Positions 23,343-32,297 of a stretch of DNA of 36,760 nt are shown here, one piece after another. Where the stretch lies: positions 1-36,760 of the forward strand of contig CAZCHH010000035.1 of the NCBI GenBank assembly GCA_964498585.1, in the 5' to 3' direction. Under the pieces are notes generated by a model. It made no database searches and was not told the origin of the DNA. It worked only from the letters and a program-made list of their open reading frames with translations. The stretch is from JAAYJM01 sp964498585 (GTDB lineage: Bacteria > Bacteroidota > Ignavibacteria > Kapaibacteriales > UBA2268). The position numbers and the translations under genes are program-made. Each line of letters begins with the position of its first letter. Within the stretch, counting starts at the first letter, position 1.

Positions 23343-25583
23343 ATGAAAATAAGAATAATTTTTTATTGTTTTTTCTTTTTGATTAGTATTGACGCTATTG
23401 CTGAATTTCGTTTAGAAAATTGGAAAAATCATACTTCATATCTTCAGGCAACAGCAGTATCGGTTGATTCTAAAAGCAGGATTTGGGCTGGCTCAACCGG
23501 AGGTGTTTTTGTCTATGATAGTGAAGCAAACGATTATCTAAAATTTAATAATCTTAACGGATTATTAGGTATTGAAGTTTCAGCAATAAATTGCGATAAA
23601 TCAAGTAAAGAAGTATTTATTGGAACCGCCGATGGTATTCTTACTATATGTTCAGAAGATTCAGAATGGGAACATTTTCTTGATATTCAGGAATCTAAAT
23701 TTCCTAATGCTAAAATAAATCGTTTTTTGAAGCATAACAATTCACTTTATATTGCTGGTGGATTCGGCTTAGCAGTATTTGATTTGGAAAAAAGAGTTTT
23801 CAAAGAATCAATTCTTAGGATTGGTGATTTCTATAGATTGTCAAATGTAAATGATATTTATATTGATAATGAAACAATTTGGGTAGCAACATCATCTGGC
23901 GTTGGTAAAGCTAATATAAACTCTACCATTGCTAATCCGGGTTCATGGAAAACTTTTTCAACTCAAAATGGATTGAATGATAACGAAACTATTGCTTTAA
24001 CCAAATTTAACAATGAGATTTATGTAGGCACTAAAAAAGCTCTCTTTAAATTTGATGAAGATACATTATTGTTAGTTCAAAATACTGAAGAATGGGATGA
24101 GATAAAAAAATTAGATGAATATCAGGATGAACTGCTTATTACAACTCAGTATTATATTAAAACACTTTTTAACAAAACAGTATATTCTCCTTTCAATGGT
24201 ATTATCGATGGTAGTTTCGTTGAGCAGGAACTAGATACTTTTATAGTCGCAAATTTTCGTAATCAGGGGATTTATGTTTATAAAGATACAACAAAAAAAC
24301 AAATTTTACCAAACAGTCCATATTCAAATAATTTTGGGAATTTATCTGTAGCACCAAACGGGGATTTATGGGTAGCGACTGACATTTCTCCCCGCGGTAG
24401 AGGTTTTATGCGTTATGATGGTGAAGAATGGACTAATTTTTTCGTTGATTCCCTGCCAGAAATTAAATCCAATCACTATTACAGGATTTTCACAAGTAAT
24501 GATAATACAGTATTCGTTAGCAACTGGGGAACCGGTTTCTTGAAAATTACTCCAAGCAGCGATTCATTGATTTTTGAAAATTTTGATAATACAAACACAC
24601 CTTTAACTTCAATTTCCACAAATCCTAATTACGTAATTACAGGCGATATTTCTGAAGACAGACATGGCAATCTTTGGGTAGTAAATTATGGAGAAAATAG
24701 TAGCGGACCTGTGCTTTTAGCTTATTCTAACAATACATATTATCCATTTACAAACTGCATTTCACCAACTAACAGGTACTATATTCCGTTAGCCGTTGAT
24801 TTTTCCAATACAAAATGGCTCGGTTCAAATGAAAATTCCGGATTATTGTTTTTTAATGAAATGCAAAGTTTTGATAATACTAACGATGATATTTGCGGAC
24901 AGCTTAATTCATCAAATTCCGGTTTGCCCAGCAATACTGTGAAATGTATTGAAGTTGATAAATCCGGCTATATTTGGATTGGCACTACAAATGGTCTTGC
25001 CGTAATATACACTCCTTCTACAATTTTAACAAATAAAACTGCTACAGTCAGACAAAACCAATTACTCGGTGCTATTCGCATTAATGACATTTTAATTGAT
25101 GCATTGGATAATAAATGGATTGCGACAAATGATGGTGTTTGGGTGCTTAATTCTGATTGCTCTGAAGTTATTTATTATATTAATAAAAATACTACTCCTA
25201 TTGTTAGTGATAAGGTTATTTCATTAGCTTCAAATCCGCAAACTGGAAAAGTCTATTTTGGAACTGCTGCAGGCATTTCAGAAGTAACGAGCATTTCTAT
25301 CAGTCCTTTATCTGAATTTGATATTAGGTGCTATCCTCAACCTTACGACCCTGTTTATGATGGTGATTTTATTATTGATGGATTATCTTCTGAAGCAAAA
25401 ATTAGAATTCTTACTATTAGTGGAGATTTTGTTAAAGATATTTCTTCTTTTAGCAGAAAAGCTGTTTGGGATGGCAGAGATTATCAGGGTAATTATGTTA
25501 GTTCCGGAATTTATATTATCTCTGCTTCTTCAACCGGGTCTGGCAATAATGGATTAGCTAAATTTGCAATAATCAGAAAGTAA
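23343..25583 (+). CDS. PorZ-like T9SS surface beta-propeller protein
   Basis: A 746-residue exported protein. The signal peptide is about residues 1-20. Repeated blades follow, with motifs such as SRIWAGSTGGVFVYD, EVFIGTADGILTI, TIWVATSSGVGKAN, YIWIGTTNGLAVIY and KWIATNDGVWVLNS, the two-component-regulator-propeller type (W/I-W-x-G-T-x-x-G) expected to make two seven-bladed propellers. The last 85 residues (YPQPYDPVYDGDFIIDGL onward, with KAVWDGRDYQGNYVSSGIYI) form a T9SS/FlgD-like immunoglobulin sorting domain. This is the plan of PorZ, the surface component of the T9SS attachment complex that recognises A-LPS and feeds cargo to PorU. The start is 47 bases after ribH. Confidence 0.78.
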   Translation: MKIRIIFYCFFFLISIDAIAEFRLENWKNHTSYLQATAVSVDSKSRIWAGSTGGVFVYDSEANDYLKFNNLNGLLGIEVSAINCDKSSKEVFIGTADGILTICSEDSEWEHFLDIQESKFPNAKINRFLKHNNSLYIAGGFGLAVFDLEKRVFKESILRIGDFYRLSNVNDIYIDNETIWVATSSGVGKANINSTIANPGSWKTFSTQNGLNDNETIALTKFNNEIYVGTKKALFKFDEDTLLLVQNTEEWDEIKKLDEYQDELLITTQYYIKTLFNKTVYSPFNGIIDGSFVEQELDTFIVANFRNQGIYVYKDTTKKQILPNSPYSNNFGNLSVAPNGDLWVATDISPRGRGFMRYDGEEWTNFFVDSLPEIKSNHYYRIFTSNDNTVFVSNWGTGFLKITPSSDSLIFENFDNTNTPLTSISTNPNYVITGDISEDRHGNLWVVNYGENSSGPVLLAYSNNTYYPFTNCISPTNRYYIPLAVDFSNTKWLGSNENSGLLFFNEMQSFDNTNDDICGQLNSSNSGLPSNTVKCIEVDKSGYIWIGTTNGLAVIYTPSTILTNKTATVRQNQLLGAIRINDILIDALDNKWIATNDGVWVLNSDCSEVIYYINKNTTPIVSDKVISLASNPQTGKVYFGTAAGISEVTSISISPLSEFDIRCYPQPYDPVYDGDFIIDGLSSEAKIRILTISGDFVKDISSFSRKAVWDGRDYQGNYVSSGIYIISASSTGSGNNGLAKFAIIRK

Positions 25584-25671
25584 ACTGATTTTCCCAATTT
25601 ATTTGATTATTTATAAATGCAATAGATTTATTACATAATCAAATAAAGATAGAATAAAAAATAGATTATAA

Positions 25672-26505
25672 ATGACAATATTAGAAGCAATCATTTTAGG
25701 AATAATTCAGGGATTATCTGAGTTCATACCAATAAGCAGTACGGCACATTTAACTTTAGCAGGGCATCTTTTCGATTTAATTGACTCCAGCCATCCCGAG
25801 CGATGGACAGCTTTTATAGCTGTAATACAACTTGGCACATTAGCTGCTGTTTTTTTATATTTTTCCAAAGACATAAAAAACATTATTAGTGATTATTTTT
25901 CTGAAAATATTGGAAAAGGCAGAAAATCTTTTAATCAGCAAAGTAATCATTCAAAGCTCGGCTGGTTAATTATTATCGGCTCGTTACCTATTGGTCTATT
26001 AGGATTTTTATTAAAGGATTTAATTGAAGGCGATTTAACAAAAAGTCCTTTTGTAATAGCCACTATGCTAATTCTTGTTGCTATAATTTTATTTATTGCG
26101 GAACGCACAGCAAAATTCAGTAAAGATTTAAACAAAATCAGCATTAAAGATTCAATAATTATTGGATTTGCTCAATGCCTTGCTCTTATTCCCGGAACAT
26201 CACGTTCAGGAGCAACAATTACAACCGGTCTTTTTCTCGGTATAAAGCGTGATGATGCTGCTCGTTTTTCTTTTTTGCTAAGTATCCCCGCAATTTTTGC
26301 AAGCGGACTTTATGAGTTTTATAAAAGCATTAGCTATATTAATTCTCAGGATTTATTTATTATCGTTGTTGCTACCTTAGTTTCAGCTGTTTCCGGCTAT
26401 CTTTCAATCGCTTTTCTACTCAAATATTTAAAAACTAAATCAACACTTCTTTTTATTATTTACAGAATAATTCTTGGTGCTATAGTATTTTTATACTTTT
26501 GGTAA
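25672..26505 (+). CDS. uppP: Undecaprenyl-diphosphatase UppP/BacA
   Basis: A 277-residue inner-membrane phosphatase that recycles undecaprenyl pyrophosphate to undecaprenyl phosphate, the lipid carrier for peptidoglycan and O-antigen. The two conserved motifs are present: EFIPISSTAHLTLAGHLF (residues 17-34, catalytic Glu17 and the SST loop) and IPGTSRSGATITTGLFLGI with the catalytic Arg. About eight transmembrane helices and normal length. It lies 88 bases downstream of the PorZ-like gene and is convergent with the next gene, with only 39 bases between the two stops and no obvious terminator. Confidence 0.96.
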   Translation: MTILEAIILGIIQGLSEFIPISSTAHLTLAGHLFDLIDSSHPERWTAFIAVIQLGTLAAVFLYFSKDIKNIISDYFSENIGKGRKSFNQQSNHSKLGWLIIIGSLPIGLLGFLLKDLIEGDLTKSPFVIATMLILVAIILFIAERTAKFSKDLNKISIKDSIIIGFAQCLALIPGTSRSGATITTGLFLGIKRDDAARFSFLLSIPAIFASGLYEFYKSISYINSQDLFIIVVATLVSAVSGYLSIAFLLKYLKTKSTLLFIIYRIILGAIVFLYFW

Positions 26506-26544
26506 ACTTAAAGAAAATTATTCAAAATTTCAGAATTCCAAACC

Positions 26545-27186
26545 TCATAACGAAAACAAGATGGGGGAGGAGAATTGTTTCGTAATTATTATTTCACTTT
26601 TTGCAAACTCTCTAATAGCATTAGCTCTGTGACTAATACTATTCTTTTTTGCTTCAGACATTTCGGCAAATGTTTTTTTGTAACTATCAGGTATAAAAAT
26701 AGAATCGTAGCCAAAACCGTTGTTTCCTCTTTCTTCAAGAATAATTTTTCCTTCACATTTCCCTTCAAAGTATGATGGCTTTTTCCCATCGAAATAACAA
26801 ATAATAGTTTTAAATCTGGCAGGAAAATTTTCTTTATCAATTTTTTTGAGTAAAGAAATAACTTTTTTGCGATTATTTTTGTCGCTTCTCGGCTCGCCTG
26901 CAAAAACAGCAGAATCTACTCCGGGCAAATCGTCCAAATCATCTATTTCCAAGCCGGAATCATCTGCAATAGTAGGTATTTTTATTATTTGATACAGCGC
27001 TTTTGCTTTAAAAAAAGCGTTTTCACTATATGTTGTTCCGGTTTCTTCTATTTCAATTTTTTCAGTTAAAACATCATTTATCATTAAAAGTTCAATATTT
27101 TCAATATTAAATTCATTGAAAATCTGAATGAATTCACGTTTCTTATGCCCGTTATTTGTTGCGAGCAGCAATTTCAATTTGTTCAT
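26545..27186 (-). CDS. rdgB: RdgB/HAM1 non-canonical purine NTP pyrophosphatase
   Basis: A 213-residue cytoplasmic enzyme that hydrolyses ITP, XTP and dITP to the monophosphates, keeping deaminated purines out of DNA and RNA. Motifs: LLLATNNGHKKREF at the N-terminus (substrate contact), PTIADDSGLEIDDLDDLPGV (Asp residues for metal), and GFGYDSIFIP with AEMSEAKKNSISHRANAI at the base-recognition end. The first 35 bases of the gene overlap the 3' end of meaB in another frame, so the two are probably transcribed together from the meaB side. Confidence 0.95.
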   Translation of the reverse strand: MNKLKLLLATNNGHKKREFIQIFNEFNIENIELLMINDVLTEKIEIEETGTTYSENAFFKAKALYQIIKIPTIADDSGLEIDDLDDLPGVDSAVFAGEPRSDKNNRKKVISLLKKIDKENFPARFKTIICYFDGKKPSYFEGKCEGKIILEERGNNGFGYDSIFIPDSYKKTFAEMSEAKKNSISHRANAIREFAKSEIIITKQFSSPILFSL

Positions 27187-28165
27187 ATTCTTTAATTAAT
27201 AATTGAATAGCAGCACTTGGAGTAATAGAACCATTTATAATAGAATCTTCAATTTTAGGAATAATATTTTTAATTCTTTCACTGTTATAGAATCGGTTTT
27301 TTAAGTATTCATCAATCATAGAATTGAGCCAATCTAATTTTTGCTCATTACGGCGTTTATTAAGAACCAGAGATTTTGTAGTATTTTCAACAAAATCCTT
27401 AATGCAACTCCAAACATCAGCTAAGCCCTTTTCTTCAATGCTGCTTGCCAAAAGGACAGGCGTATGCCAGCCGTCAGTTGCAGGTAAAATGTAATGAAGA
27501 GCAGTTTGATACTGTGCTTTGGTAAGATTTGCAAGATTCAAATTATCGCCATCAGCTTTGTTAATAAGGATGCAATCGGCGAGTTCTACCGCACCTTTTT
27601 TTATTCCCTGCAATTCATCGCCTGCTCCGGGCTGAAGTAAAAGCAGGAAAAAATCGGTCATAGAGCGTGCAGTAACTTCACTTTGTCCAACTCCCACTGT
27701 CTCAACTAAAATTATATCGAAACCTGCTGCTTCACAAAGCAACATAGTCTCTCTTGTTTTGCGGTTAACACCGCCAAGAGTTCCTGCAGAAGGAGAAGGT
27801 CGGATGTAAGCATTTTCATTTCTTGAAAGGTCTTCCATCCTTGTTTTATCGCCAAGAACAGAGCCGCGGGTTCTAATACTGCTTGGGTCAATAGCAAGAA
27901 CAGCAACCTTATGCCCATTTTCACAAAGATACGTTCCAAAAGCATTGATGAAAGTGCTTTTCCCAACACCGGGCGAACCTGTTATAGCGATTCTAACCGA
28001 ATTCCCGGTCAAGGGAAGAATAGAACGCAAAACTTTCTGACCTAAATTAAAATGACTTACTGAATTGCTTTCGATTAACGTAATTGCTTGTGCAAGCAAT
28101 ACTCTGTCGCCACTTTTTACTCCATTTATATAATCTTCTACTGATAATTTTAAACTCTTTTTCAT
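27152..28165 (-). CDS. meaB: MeaB/ArgK-type G3E P-loop GTPase
   Basis: A 337-residue GTPase that acts as chaperone for methylmalonyl-CoA mutase, gating loading and protection of its cobalamin cofactor. Walker A GSPGVGKST near residue 62, then LAIDPSSIRTRGSVLGDKTR, ENAYIRPSPSAGTLGG, and VETVGVGQSE (switch and Walker B region), with NKADGDN for guanine recognition. Length is normal. No mutase gene is in the window. The C-terminal end overlaps the start of the RdgB-type gene by 35 bases, an uncommonly long overlap for two unrelated functions. Confidence 0.95.
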   Translation of the reverse strand: MKKSLKLSVEDYINGVKSGDRVLLAQAITLIESNSVSHFNLGQKVLRSILPLTGNSVRIAITGSPGVGKSTFINAFGTYLCENGHKVAVLAIDPSSIRTRGSVLGDKTRMEDLSRNENAYIRPSPSAGTLGGVNRKTRETMLLCEAAGFDIILVETVGVGQSEVTARSMTDFFLLLLQPGAGDELQGIKKGAVELADCILINKADGDNLNLANLTKAQYQTALHYILPATDGWHTPVLLASSIEEKGLADVWSCIKDFVENTTKSLVLNKRRNEQKLDWLNSMIDEYLKNRFYNSERIKNIIPKIEDSIINGSITPSAAIQLLIKEYEQIEIAARNK

Positions 28166-28330
28166 AATTTCATTAATTCATTTTGCTTTTTTAACAAAAT
28201 TAAATAATTTATGAAAGATTAACAAGCTATGAATTAAAATAGATGGTTTTTGAGTGGTGTAATTTCGGAATGATAAGATAAATTGAATTTTTTGAACTAA
28301 CCGTAAATATGAACTGAAGAATAAAAACAG

Positions 28331-28401
28331 AAATGTCTAACACCTTGTGTGGTGTTAGACATTTCGTATAGCTATCGGCAATGGACACGAACGATAGCTA
28401 T
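28331..28401 (-). terminator. Two tandem hairpins after the T9SS cargo gene
   Basis: First hairpin: atagctatcg (28368-28377) pairs with cgatagctat (28392-28401) around a 14-base loop and includes the stop codon. Second hairpin: a perfect 14-bp stem, aaatgtctaacacc (28331-28344) with ggtgttagacattt (28351-28364), loop ttgtgt, followed on the minus strand by ctgtttttattc. The second, with its T-run, is the likely intrinsic terminator; the first may protect the mRNA end. Confidence 0.85.
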
Positions 28402-31400
28402 TTACCCACAACCATTAAGGTCATAACTTGTTGATTACCAGAACAGAGGATAACATTATAAACTCCATTAGCTAAATTTGTTGCATCGAAATAAAAATTG
28501 TGCATTCCAGCGGTATAATTATCTTCAAAAGAAGCAACTAATTCACCGGTTGTATTATAAATATTAATTTTGGCATTACCTTCCTCGATTAAATTAAACT
28601 CAAATGAAGTTATATTTTCAACTGGATTAGGTGAATTTGATATTGACAAGCAGTTATTGGAATTATCTCCCAAAGCAGCTTTAGCAAAATAAATTGCATC
28701 AGATTTATAGAATAAACCTTTATGCTCCTGCTCAGTAGTAATATCTTGAATATTTATCAGAGATAAATTATCAGTTGAATTATTGGATATATTTAATAAT
28801 TTCACTATTAGAGTTTCATTAGCTATAGCACCATCAATAATTGAAGAAGTTTCGTTATCGCCCCAAATAGTTATAGCAGCAATACTATTATGGACTGCAC
28901 CTGAGCCAACTAATACATTATTTTGATTATAGACACCGATTTCATTGCCATCGTTATTTTCAATTGAAAGTAATAAAGTTGAGTTATTACCTGTGTTGTT
29001 GAAAGAAGGCACAAGATTTTTTGCAATCGGAGTAGTTTCAGTTGCAAATGATTTTCGAGCTGAATTAGCAGGATAAGTAAGCTCTGCAGCAGCATTCAGA
29101 TAGAAATAATAACCTTGTGAAGGTATTAAATTTCCAAGAGTATTAATACCAAAAATAGGGCTATATATACCGCCAGCATTATTTTTTGCTAATACCAGTG
29201 ATGGAATAATGTTTTCTACAGCTGTGATAACAGACATTTCATTATCGCGGAAATAAGCAGATAAATTCCATCCAAAATTTAAATTAATTGGCGTTGCTTC
29301 TGGAACAATCTTTGTTCCAGATATTGTAAGAACATCAGTATTAATCATATTAATTAAATAAGCGGTAAACATATCCCAGTTTCCAATAGTGTTAACATTG
29401 TAAGCAGGGACATACATATCACCTGTGGCATTTTTCATTATTCTAACATTATCGACAATCGAAGCTAACATCACTTCTACGTCATCATCATCAGGAATAA
29501 TATAACTAGAAATGCAGTTCCACCCTGCTGCAAGATTGAAGTTCTGTTCATCACCTAACATTGCATATAAACTTGCAAGCATAGAGAAACCACTGTCTTC
29601 AAATTCATCAGGACCTAATTGATAAGTTACAACGGCTAAAACAGTATTAGATTCAACTGCATCCCATACAAAGTAAGTAAATACTTCGCCATCTGCAAAT
29701 CCGTCTTTAATTGGAGTATCTGGGTTATCTCCCCAAACTGTAATGCTGACATTTTGTCCATTCCAAACTCCTAAACCACTACATTGCCAATTATCTGGTT
29801 CAGTTTGATAAAAGACACCGATAATATCGCCGTTACTCATTTGTCTGTTGCCAATCATTGCTGGAATAGTAGCTGGAACAACGATAGTCGCACTTGAACC
29901 GGTGTTTTCAACAATTTCCCATAATAGTGTTGTAAATGACCATACTTCTGACCATTCACTCATACTTCCAGACTCAGAAACTGCTTGAATCCTCCAGAAA
30001 AATGGGTCAAAAGAAACAAGTGGAGTTTGATAGGGAGTTTGGAAAGAATTTCCTTCAATTTCGTATTGTTCAAGAACGATGTTTTCAAATTCTTCATCAG
30101 TTGCTACCTGAATATTGTAAAGGTTGTAACCTTGTACAAGTTCCCAAGAAAATAAAGGAGTAATAGTTATATCTTCTGCGAGATTTTCAGGAGTTAAAAG
30201 GGTAATTCCACCTGTTGACTCGTAAGCCCCAATTGTTGGTGGGTCATTTCGGACAAACCCACGAATATCTTCAGGCACTTCTTCAAAATAAATTCCGGCA
30301 CTAACAAGTGGTGATGTTATCATAGGTTCAAGATTATCATTAGCAATAAATTCCGGATTTACTGCTAAAGAGTTTGAATCCTGAAGAGTTGCTGCCTGCC
30401 ATTCTTCTAAAGTATATTTATTATTTATCGGGTCGCAAGCATTATTTGTTGCATCTTCAGGCGCTCCGATATTTCCAAGAATACCATAAGTACCACCTGC
30501 ATAATAATCATTGTAATTAATTGATGTAAAGAGAGTATCTATAGTCTCGGGAAACGCCCAAGCCCAAATTGCATAAGAACGTGAACCTTCCGTTCCTTCC
30601 AGTGTATTTGAAAATACATTATTTCTCATATCTAATTCATAGTAAATAGGAGCAATAAATGCAATTGCTGCCGATAATGTGCCTGTTGTTCCAACATCTA
30701 CCTGAGAGCCGTAAAGGTGTACTGAATTATGCCATAATTTCAATTTGTAAGTTCCTAATATTCTAATACCAAATGGATTTTGGTGGTAACTAGTTGAACT
30801 AAAATTGGTTGTTCTAATATCATAAATAGCATTATTAAAGATACGAATTGTATCAACACCACTGGGAATAGGAAGGTCAATACCATAAGCTCCAAAACCG
30901 AGTGGGCTTGCATTTTCTAAGCCATGAATTCTGTTCCTCATAACCTGACCGCCATAAGAATACATACTAAGTTCAAGTCCGCAAATATTAACAGCACCTT
31001 CGCTTCGTTTAATATTATAAATATGATTATCATTTATTTTTACAAAAGGAGTACCGAAAACTTTAATTCCTTTATATCTTATATATTCATCTTCGTTTTC
31101 AGAACCGATTTCATTCCCAAGAATTTGAATACCTTCTGCAGTCATACCGGGCGAAGGAATACCGTTAATTAAAACTCCATAATTTGCTCTTTTTATATGG
31201 TTGTTTTGAATAATAATATATTCACTAAAACCATTTACATTAATGTTAAAAGGAGCATTATACGGAATACATGATTGCAAAATTCCAGCAGTCTCAGTGT
31301 TGCTTTGAGGAGTATTTGCACCAATAATAACTGTATTCTTAATTGTAATATCACTACATTCCTGAACAGGTGAATTGCTGGCAATCCAAACTACTGTATT

Positions 31401-31811
31401 TGTACCGCCGTTGGCCGTATTCGTTATAGTAAGATTTCTTTCGCCAGTATTGTATTCTCCGTCAATAATGATTCGTGAAACGTAATTTAATTTAATTACT
31501 GCACCAGAATCAACACTTGCTTCTATAGTCCAGGAACCATTAGCCGGTTTGATTGTTAAATAATAACCTGTTCCATTAAATTCTTCCCACTGGCTAATTG
31601 TTACTTGTCCTGGCTCGATAATATCGCTAATAATACTTACTGTAGTATTCCCTTGCAATCCTTCTTCATTTAATGCTTCCGTAAAAGCAGTAAGAGTAGG
31701 ATAATCTCCAGTCTCGCCAACTGTAACCTCATCGTTAAGTTGAGCTGTCAATAGATATGGTATAACAAGAAATGCTAATACCACTAAGCTAATTCTAGTT
31801 AAGTACTTCAT
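28398..31811 (-). CDS. Large T9SS-secreted surface protein, beta-helix and repeat domains
   Basis: A 1137-residue secreted protein. Signal peptide about 1-23. Residues about 30-530 look like a right-handed parallel beta-helix (turns with IKNTVIIGAN, IIIQNNHIKRA, IKINDNHIYNI, IRIFNNAIYDI). About 535-630 is a fibronectin-III-like domain ending in WRIQAVSESGSMSEWSEVWS. Then a repeat pair arranged A-B-B-A: A units (GDIIGVFY...ITVWGDNPDTPIKDG near 660-705; NEIGVYN...ITIWGDNETSSIIDG near 956-995) flank two B units (GWNCISSY...IGNWDMFTAYLI near 763-820; GWNLSAYF...LGNLIPSQGYYFYL near 847-905). The last 80 residues (NSPNPVENITSFEFNL onward) are a type A T9SS sorting domain. The start has aaaggttaaaaaATG. 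Confidence 0.88.
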   Translation of the reverse strand: MKYLTRISLVVLAFLVIPYLLTAQLNDEVTVGETGDYPTLTAFTEALNEEGLQGNTTVSIISDIIEPGQVTISQWEEFNGTGYYLTIKPANGSWTIEASVDSGAVIKLNYVSRIIIDGEYNTGERNLTITNTANGGTNTVVWIASNSPVQECSDITIKNTVIIGANTPQSNTETAGILQSCIPYNAPFNINVNGFSEYIIIQNNHIKRANYGVLINGIPSPGMTAEGIQILGNEIGSENEDEYIRYKGIKVFGTPFVKINDNHIYNIKRSEGAVNICGLELSMYSYGGQVMRNRIHGLENASPLGFGAYGIDLPIPSGVDTIRIFNNAIYDIRTTNFSSTSYHQNPFGIRILGTYKLKLWHNSVHLYGSQVDVGTTGTLSAAIAFIAPIYYELDMRNNVFSNTLEGTEGSRSYAIWAWAFPETIDTLFTSINYNDYYAGGTYGILGNIGAPEDATNNACDPINNKYTLEEWQAATLQDSNSLAVNPEFIANDNLEPMITSPLVSAGIYFEEVPEDIRGFVRNDPPTIGAYESTGGITLLTPENLAEDITITPLFSWELVQGYNLYNIQVATDEEFENIVLEQYEIEGNSFQTPYQTPLVSFDPFFWRIQAVSESGSMSEWSEVWSFTTLLWEIVENTGSSATIVVPATIPAMIGNRQMSNGDIIGVFYQTEPDNWQCSGLGVWNGQNVSITVWGDNPDTPIKDGFADGEVFTYFVWDAVESNTVLAVVTYQLGPDEFEDSGFSMLASLYAMLGDEQNFNLAAGWNCISSYIIPDDDDVEVMLASIVDNVRIMKNATGDMYVPAYNVNTIGNWDMFTAYLINMINTDVLTISGTKIVPEATPINLNFGWNLSAYFRDNEMSVITAVENIIPSLVLAKNNAGGIYSPIFGINTLGNLIPSQGYYFYLNAAAELTYPANSARKSFATETTPIAKNLVPSFNNTGNNSTLLLSIENNDGNEIGVYNQNNVLVGSGAVHNSIAAITIWGDNETSSIIDGAIANETLIVKLLNISNNSTDNLSLINIQDITTEQEHKGLFYKSDAIYFAKAALGDNSNNCLSISNSPNPVENITSFEFNLIEEGNAKINIYNTTGELVASFEDNYTAGMHNFYFDATNLANGVYNVILCSGNQQVMTLMVVGK

Positions 31812-32297
31812 TTTTTAACCTTTCATTTGTAGATAAATAATAGTACATTTAAAAATATATTGTAAAAAAATTTGTAAATTGTTAAAAAGTATTATTCTCA
31901 TAATATTTGACACTGTTGTTGTAATCCATTAAATAACTTATTATATTGTGTCAGTCCGAATCCCACGATAAAGCAAATGCTTTATTTAAGTGGAGATGAC
32001 AATTTTTAGAATTTCTCTTAATAATTTTGGAAATTCTTCATTAAATTTCTAATGATTACTGTATGAAATCTTTAGGAACACAGGAATCTTAGTTGATAAA
32101 AATACTCAGTAAGATGAATTATATTTACAATATAGGTTCACACAACATTTTCTGAGTTTTTTTAATTAATCACACCTTATAATAACAATTTATATAAAAT
32201 AAATATTTGAAAAAAAGAAAAAATTTTTGTATATTTATTTTTTTAGAAAAAGATTTAATATATTTATCAATGATTTGTCGCAATAATTTCTAATATT
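31812..32297. other. Divergent gap with one hairpin repeat
   Basis: This 486-base gap separates the divergent T9SS cargo and 488-aa genes and should carry both promoters, which I cannot assign. One feature stands out: at 31951-32000, tcagtccgaatcccac...gtggagatgac, with a perfect 8-bp stem ataaagca (31968-31975) and tgctttat (31978-31985). It has the same outline (GTC...GAATCCCAC...GATGAC) as dispersed GTCATTCC elements. The stretch aaatgctttatttaa also nearly matches bases 8-22 at the left edge. I see no gene. Confidence 0.45.
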
